DNA of 9,057 bases. It comes from Bacteroidota bacterium (GTDB taxonomy: Bacteria > Bacteroidota > Bacteroidia > Chitinophagales > Chitinophagaceae). The stretch is taken from the NCBI GenBank assembly GCA_023423285.1, contig JAFAFV010000097.1:1-9057 (forward strand). Direction: 5' to 3'. Made by a program: the position numbers and the translations under genes. Of this stretch, positions 5,677 to 9,057 are shown one piece after another (the stretch's first letter is position 1; each line of letters begins with the position of its first letter). The notes under the pieces were generated by a model, which was given only the letters and a program-made list of their open reading frames with translations, had not been told where the DNA came from and made no database searches.

Positions 5677-7004
5677 GCACAGCGCTACGCATAGCAGCCG
5701 TTACACAGGTTTTAAAGGATTTGCTGAACGATGGGCTGATCAACAATGATGTGTCGGGGATTACACAAAACAATATTACCGTTAGTTCTCTCCCACCAGA
5801 TCGCATCAAAACAGACGGAGAAAACGAAGCCAGCCAGCTAAATATTTTCATGTACCAGGCCACGTACAATGCAGGATGGCAAAATGTTGCGTATCCTTCT
5901 TTCAACACCGCTGGCGACCGAACCACAAACCCGCCACTGGCGCTCGATCTTCATTATTTTTTAACCGCATACGGCGCATCAGAATTGCATACGGATATTT
6001 TATTGGGTATGGGCATGCAGTTCTTTCATGAAACGCCTGTTTTAGCAAGACAACAGATCACACAGGCTACAGGCTCGGTACAGGTCAGCAAAGCTTCCAA
6101 CCATCTTCCCGATGCCATGCGTTTTTTATCACGTGCCGAACTGGCCGCGCAGGTTGAACAAATTAAATTAACACCAGAAGGCCTGAGTATTGAAGACATT
6201 TCAAAACTATGGGCTGCATTTGGCGCTAAATACCGGCCTACCGCAGCATATAAAGTAACAGTTGTGTTGATCGAAAGCGAAAGATCAGTAAAACCAGGCC
6301 TGCCGGTACGCGAACGCAGAATATATGCAGGGCCGTTTAAAATTCCTGTTATTGAAAAAATACTTTCTGGCCCGGAGGCCGGCCAGCCTGCTCTGGAACA
6401 TCAAAAAATACTAACAGGCCACCGGCTGATCTTACAGGGTGCTGAGCTGGACAACGAAGTGGTAGAAATTATGATTGACAGCAATACTTTAGACAGTGCA
6501 GTAATTAGCCTGGAAGTGGATGCAACGGAAGCTGCGTTTAATTTACCCGCAAGCCTAACAGCTGGTATGCATGAAATTAATGTAGTACACCCGGTACTTA
6601 TGGGCTCTCCGGAGGTTCCGCACAAAGGCGTTCAGTCAAAGCCAGCATTTTTCTCACTCGCACCATCTGTAACAGGTATGCCACAGGTACAAAACAGAGT
6701 TGTAGCCCCCAATGGCTTCGTATCGGCAACGGTCAGTCTCACCATCAATCCCGAAGTGCAACCAGGCCAGCGCGTTCAACTTTTACTCAATGAATTAACA
6801 GCAATTAATCCGAGATCTTACACATTCTCCATGCCGGCATCCGCTTTTGGCGAACCGGCACAACCCATATCCAGCCTAAAGATTCCCGTGTTGGGTGTAA
6901 AACAGGGTTCATATCTTTTACGTATAGCGGTTGATGGTACAGAATCGCCGCTGCACACGGATAGCATTACACAGCAATATAACGCTCCGCTTGTCAATTT
7001 ATGA
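5673..7004 (+). CDS. DUF4255/Pvc16-type tail-terminator protein with C-terminal beta-rich extension
   Basis: The 443-residue protein starts with a DUF4255 (Pvc16 N-terminal) domain, about residues 1-205. Visible marks are the N-terminal helix ALRIAAVTQVLKDLL (4-18), the LNIFMYQATYNAGWQN segment (56-71), LALDLHYFLTAYG (89-101), and KLWAAFGAKYRPTAAYKVTVV (from 178 on). In Afp and PVC particles the corresponding protein, Afp16/Pvc16, caps the distal end of the tube and sheath and sets the finished length. Residues from about 207 to 443 are not part of that domain. They read as beta-strand-rich, with alternating hydrophobic residues and Pro/Gly turns, and could be two Ig- or IPT-like modules. Well-known Pvc16-type proteins are, from memory, nearer 300 residues, so this one is extended. 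The extension might be displayed on the particle's distal tip. Start and stop overlap the neighbouring genes by 4 bases each. Confidence 0.88.
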   Translation: MSTALRIAAVTQVLKDLLNDGLINNDVSGITQNNITVSSLPPDRIKTDGENEASQLNIFMYQATYNAGWQNVAYPSFNTAGDRTTNPPLALDLHYFLTAYGASELHTDILLGMGMQFFHETPVLARQQITQATGSVQVSKASNHLPDAMRFLSRAELAAQVEQIKLTPEGLSIEDISKLWAAFGAKYRPTAAYKVTVVLIESERSVKPGLPVRERRIYAGPFKIPVIEKILSGPEAGQPALEHQKILTGHRLILQGAELDNEVVEIMIDSNTLDSAVISLEVDATEAAFNLPASLTAGMHEINVVHPVLMGSPEVPHKGVQSKPAFFSLAPSVTGMPQVQNRVVAPNGFVSATVSLTINPEVQPGQRVQLLLNELTAINPRSYTFSMPASAFGEPAQPISSLKIPVLGVKQGSYLLRIAVDGTESPLHTDSITQQYNAPLVNL

Positions 7005-8962
7005 GCAATCATTATGACCATAACAACTGGCTGTCTGATAACCAGAAATATCTTTCACTTCAGTTGCAACAGCTTTCGCTGCAATTAAAAAACAAGCTTG
7101 CCCTACGGGAAGGCAAAGCTCCCGAAAATAGTTTTGATTTAGAAAACGAAATAGCAACACTTCTCACGCAAATGCCAACACGTCCTGCCCTGGAACAGTT
7201 GGTGCAGGTTTTTAGTTTATCAAAATTTGAAAAAGATATTTTGCTGTTATGCGCAGCCGTTGAGCTGGATTCGGAATTTCACTTACTGATCCATGCTTTG
7301 AATGGCACCGGTAAGGTAACATTTGCCCTAACGCTTTCCACTTTTGAACATTCTCACTGGAGCGCCATCACACCAGGCGGCGCGTTGCGGTATTGGAAAT
7401 TGATAGAAACAGGCCCGTCAGGAGCACTGACACATGCGCCCTTAAAAATTGATGAAAGCACGCTGCATTTTTTAACTGGTATTGAGCAGTTAGATGAAAA
7501 ACTACAAGGCTATGCCAGCCCTGTGAAGCACCCTGAACAATCGCTGACCGCTAATCTAAAAAATATTTTAAAAAAAGACGTGAAAGCCGGTCAGCCATTC
7601 GCGCTTATCCTTTTTGGACAGGATATTGATGAAAGGCACGCCCTGGCACAATCCGTTGCGCGTGCTTCAGGCAGGCCGCTTTTTGTTATAAACAGTTTAA
7701 ACCTACCATTAGAAACAGCAGAACTGAATGAATTGGCAAGACTATGGCAACGGGAAGGCATGCTGAAAAAACTCACGCTTTTGCTTGAATGCGATACCGT
7801 AGATCAAAGCGAACGGCAGCGGGCATGGGTGATCAACCAGTTCATATCTAAAATTGAAACACCTCTTATTATTAGTACTGATGAGTGGATACCAGTAATT
7901 AGCCGACAAAAAATATTGGTAGAAATTCCCAGGCCTACTGAAACCGAACAACTGGAACTGTGGAAACAGGCGCTAAACAGTCACCTGGCCGGTACCAACG
8001 GCATGTTGCATAGGGTCGTTTCGCAATTCAACCTTTCAAATCAAATCATTCATCGTGCAGCGTCAGAATGGAACGGGATGATAACGAATGAGCCTACTGA
8101 CGACTCCAACAAGGAAAAGAAGCTCTGGAAAATTTGCAGTAAATACGCAAGCCCACAACTTACCGGCCTTGCACAGCGCATTGAACCGGTAGCAAGCTGG
8201 GACGACCTGATATTACCAGAGCAGCAAAAAAATGTTTTACAGGAAATCATTCTGCACGTAAAAAACCGGAACACCGTTTATAATCAGTGGGGATTTTCTG
8301 CTAAGGGCAGGCGAGGTTTGGGCATTAGCGCCCTGTTTGCGGGCGAAAGCGGCACAGGCAAAACGATGGCTTCAGAAGTACTGGCAAATGAGTTGCAATT
8401 GAATTTGTATAAAATTGACCTGAGCAAAGTGGTGAATAAGTATATTGGAGAAACTGAAAAAAACCTCCGGAGAATTTTTGATGCAGCTGAAGATGGCGGC
8501 GCTATTTTATTGTTCGACGAAGCCGATGCCTTATTTGGAAAACGCAGCGAAGTAAAAGATAGCCACGACAGATATGCCAACATTGAAGTAAGTTATTTAC
8601 TGCAGCGCATGGAAACTTATCGCGGGTTGGCTATACTCACCACCAATATGAAAACCGCTCTGGATAAAGCTTTTCTGAGGCGCATTCGTTTCATCATTCA
8701 ATTTCCTTTTCCCGACGCTAAACAAAGAGCTGAGATTTGGAGGAGAGTATTTCCGGCTCAGACACCTACAGCTAGTCTTGATATAGACAGACTTTCCAAA
8801 TTCACGATCACAGGTGGCAACATTCGCAACATCGCCTTAAACGCCGCTTTTCTTGCTGCTGAGAACGGCGTTGTGGAAATGGAACACATCTTTAAAGCGG
8901 TCAAAACCGAATATGCCAAACTTGAAATGCCTTTAACCACTGAATTAAAAGGATTGCTTTGA
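7001..8962 (+). CDS. eCIS AAA+ ATPase (Afp15/Pvc15 type)
   Basis: The 653-residue protein is the AAA+ ATPase that is a hallmark of eCIS loci. The C-terminal AAA module (about 415-650) is intact: Walker A GESGTGKT (448-455), Walker B ILLFDE (502-507), sensor-1 Asn 549 in LTTNMK, arginine residues in FLRRIRF (560, 561 and 563) suited to an arginine finger, and a sensor-2 GGNIRNI (R609). The N-terminal part holds a helical region with FEKDILLLCAAVELD, as in this ATPase family. Residues about 198-300 look like a second, degenerate AAA core: GQDIDERHA (206-214) sits where a P-loop would be but lacks GK(S/T), and LLLECD (260-265) resembles a Walker B without the usual DE. The protein probably acts in the cytoplasm on particle assembly or on loading of cargo; Pvc15 is linked to effector loading in the literature as I recall it. 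It overlaps the Pvc16-type gene by 4 bases. Confidence 0.94.
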   Translation: MSNHYDHNNWLSDNQKYLSLQLQQLSLQLKNKLALREGKAPENSFDLENEIATLLTQMPTRPALEQLVQVFSLSKFEKDILLLCAAVELDSEFHLLIHALNGTGKVTFALTLSTFEHSHWSAITPGGALRYWKLIETGPSGALTHAPLKIDESTLHFLTGIEQLDEKLQGYASPVKHPEQSLTANLKNILKKDVKAGQPFALILFGQDIDERHALAQSVARASGRPLFVINSLNLPLETAELNELARLWQREGMLKKLTLLLECDTVDQSERQRAWVINQFISKIETPLIISTDEWIPVISRQKILVEIPRPTETEQLELWKQALNSHLAGTNGMLHRVVSQFNLSNQIIHRAASEWNGMITNEPTDDSNKEKKLWKICSKYASPQLTGLAQRIEPVASWDDLILPEQQKNVLQEIILHVKNRNTVYNQWGFSAKGRRGLGISALFAGESGTGKTMASEVLANELQLNLYKIDLSKVVNKYIGETEKNLRRIFDAAEDGGAILLFDEADALFGKRSEVKDSHDRYANIEVSYLLQRMETYRGLAILTTNMKTALDKAFLRRIRFIIQFPFPDAKQRAEIWRRVFPAQTPTASLDIDRLSKFTITGGNIRNIALNAAFLAAENGVVEMEHIFKAVKTEYAKLEMPLTTELKGLL

Positions 8963-9057
8963 ACCGTTCTGTAGAAATACATATTGAAAATTTAGTGCTG
9001 CACGGGTTTTCACCGCATGAGCGGCATCATATTGGTGATGCCGTACAGGCAGGATTA
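8959..9057 (+). CDS. Start of a small conserved-looking eCIS gene, cut by the window edge
   Basis: An open frame with 33 codons continues to the last base. The best start is a TTG at 8959 that overlaps the ATPase stop in a TTGA, the same 4-base overlap used at the previous three junctions. No ATG lies in this frame after the in-frame stop at 8941-8943, so the gene uses TTG, or else ATT at 8944/8953 or GTG further in. The peptide contains IHIENLVLHGFSPHERHHI, which resembles the start of a short hypothetical protein often found directly after the ATPase gene in eCIS loci, from memory. No function can be assigned. Confidence 0.7.
   Translation, partial: MNRSVEIHIENLVLHGFSPHERHHIGDAVQAGL

Noticed and set aside
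1600..9057. The cluster as a type VI secretion system or as a plain prophage
   Set aside because: No TssB/TssC split sheath and no membrane-complex genes are seen; no capsid, terminase or integrase genes are seen; the DUF4255 cap and AAA+ ATPase are eCIS hallmarks.

Overview
The window is the start of a locus for an extracellular contractile injection system (eCIS; the Afp/PVC/MAC family of phage-tail-like particles) on the chromosome of a Bacteroidota bacterium, most likely Chitinophagaceae-like. The taxonomic call is an inference. It rests on moderate GC, the absence of Shine-Dalgarno sequences before most genes, the style of the lipoprotein and of the NusG paralogue, and close resemblance of the injection-system proteins to Bacteroidota forms as I remember them. 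No database search was possible.

Layout. Bases 1-449 contain no convincing gene but do carry several clean hairpins. A small histidine-rich lipoprotein follows (450-956), closed by a strong intrinsic terminator (981-1015). Bases 957-1599 form a 643-base gap with a large imperfect inverted repeat (1160-1230), a short dyad (1497-1513) and presumably the promoter and leader of the operon. From 1600 to the right edge all genes lie on the plus strand and are tightly packed: a NusG-family specialised antiterminator (1600-2127), tail sheath (2164-3684), inner tube (3699-4223), a T4 gp26-like baseplate-family protein with two CxxC knuckles (4232-4975), a low-complexity linker-like protein (4972-5676), a DUF4255/Pvc16-type tail-terminator protein with an extra C-terminal beta-rich region (5673-7004), a Pvc15-type AAA+ ATPase (7001-8962), and the first 33 codons of another conserved-looking small gene (8959-9057 and beyond).

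How the genes fit together. The sheath and tube would build the contractile barrel, the Pvc16-type protein would cap its distal end, and the AAA+ ATPase is the hallmark factor that separates eCIS from R-type pyocins. The gp26-like protein probably belongs to the baseplate or its assembly. The last four junctions are all 4-base stop/start overlaps, so translation is probably coupled. The NusG paralogue as first gene suggests that the long operon depends on processive antitermination, as in UpxY-controlled capsule operons and LoaP-controlled operons. Remaining baseplate, spike, tape-measure and toxin genes are not in the window and would be expected to the right.

The most interesting points are the NusG paralogue heading an eCIS operon, the low-complexity protein with conserved-looking end motifs and a histidine cluster, the apparent dead first AAA module in the ATPase, and the unexplained structured non-coding DNA flanking the lipoprotein gene.
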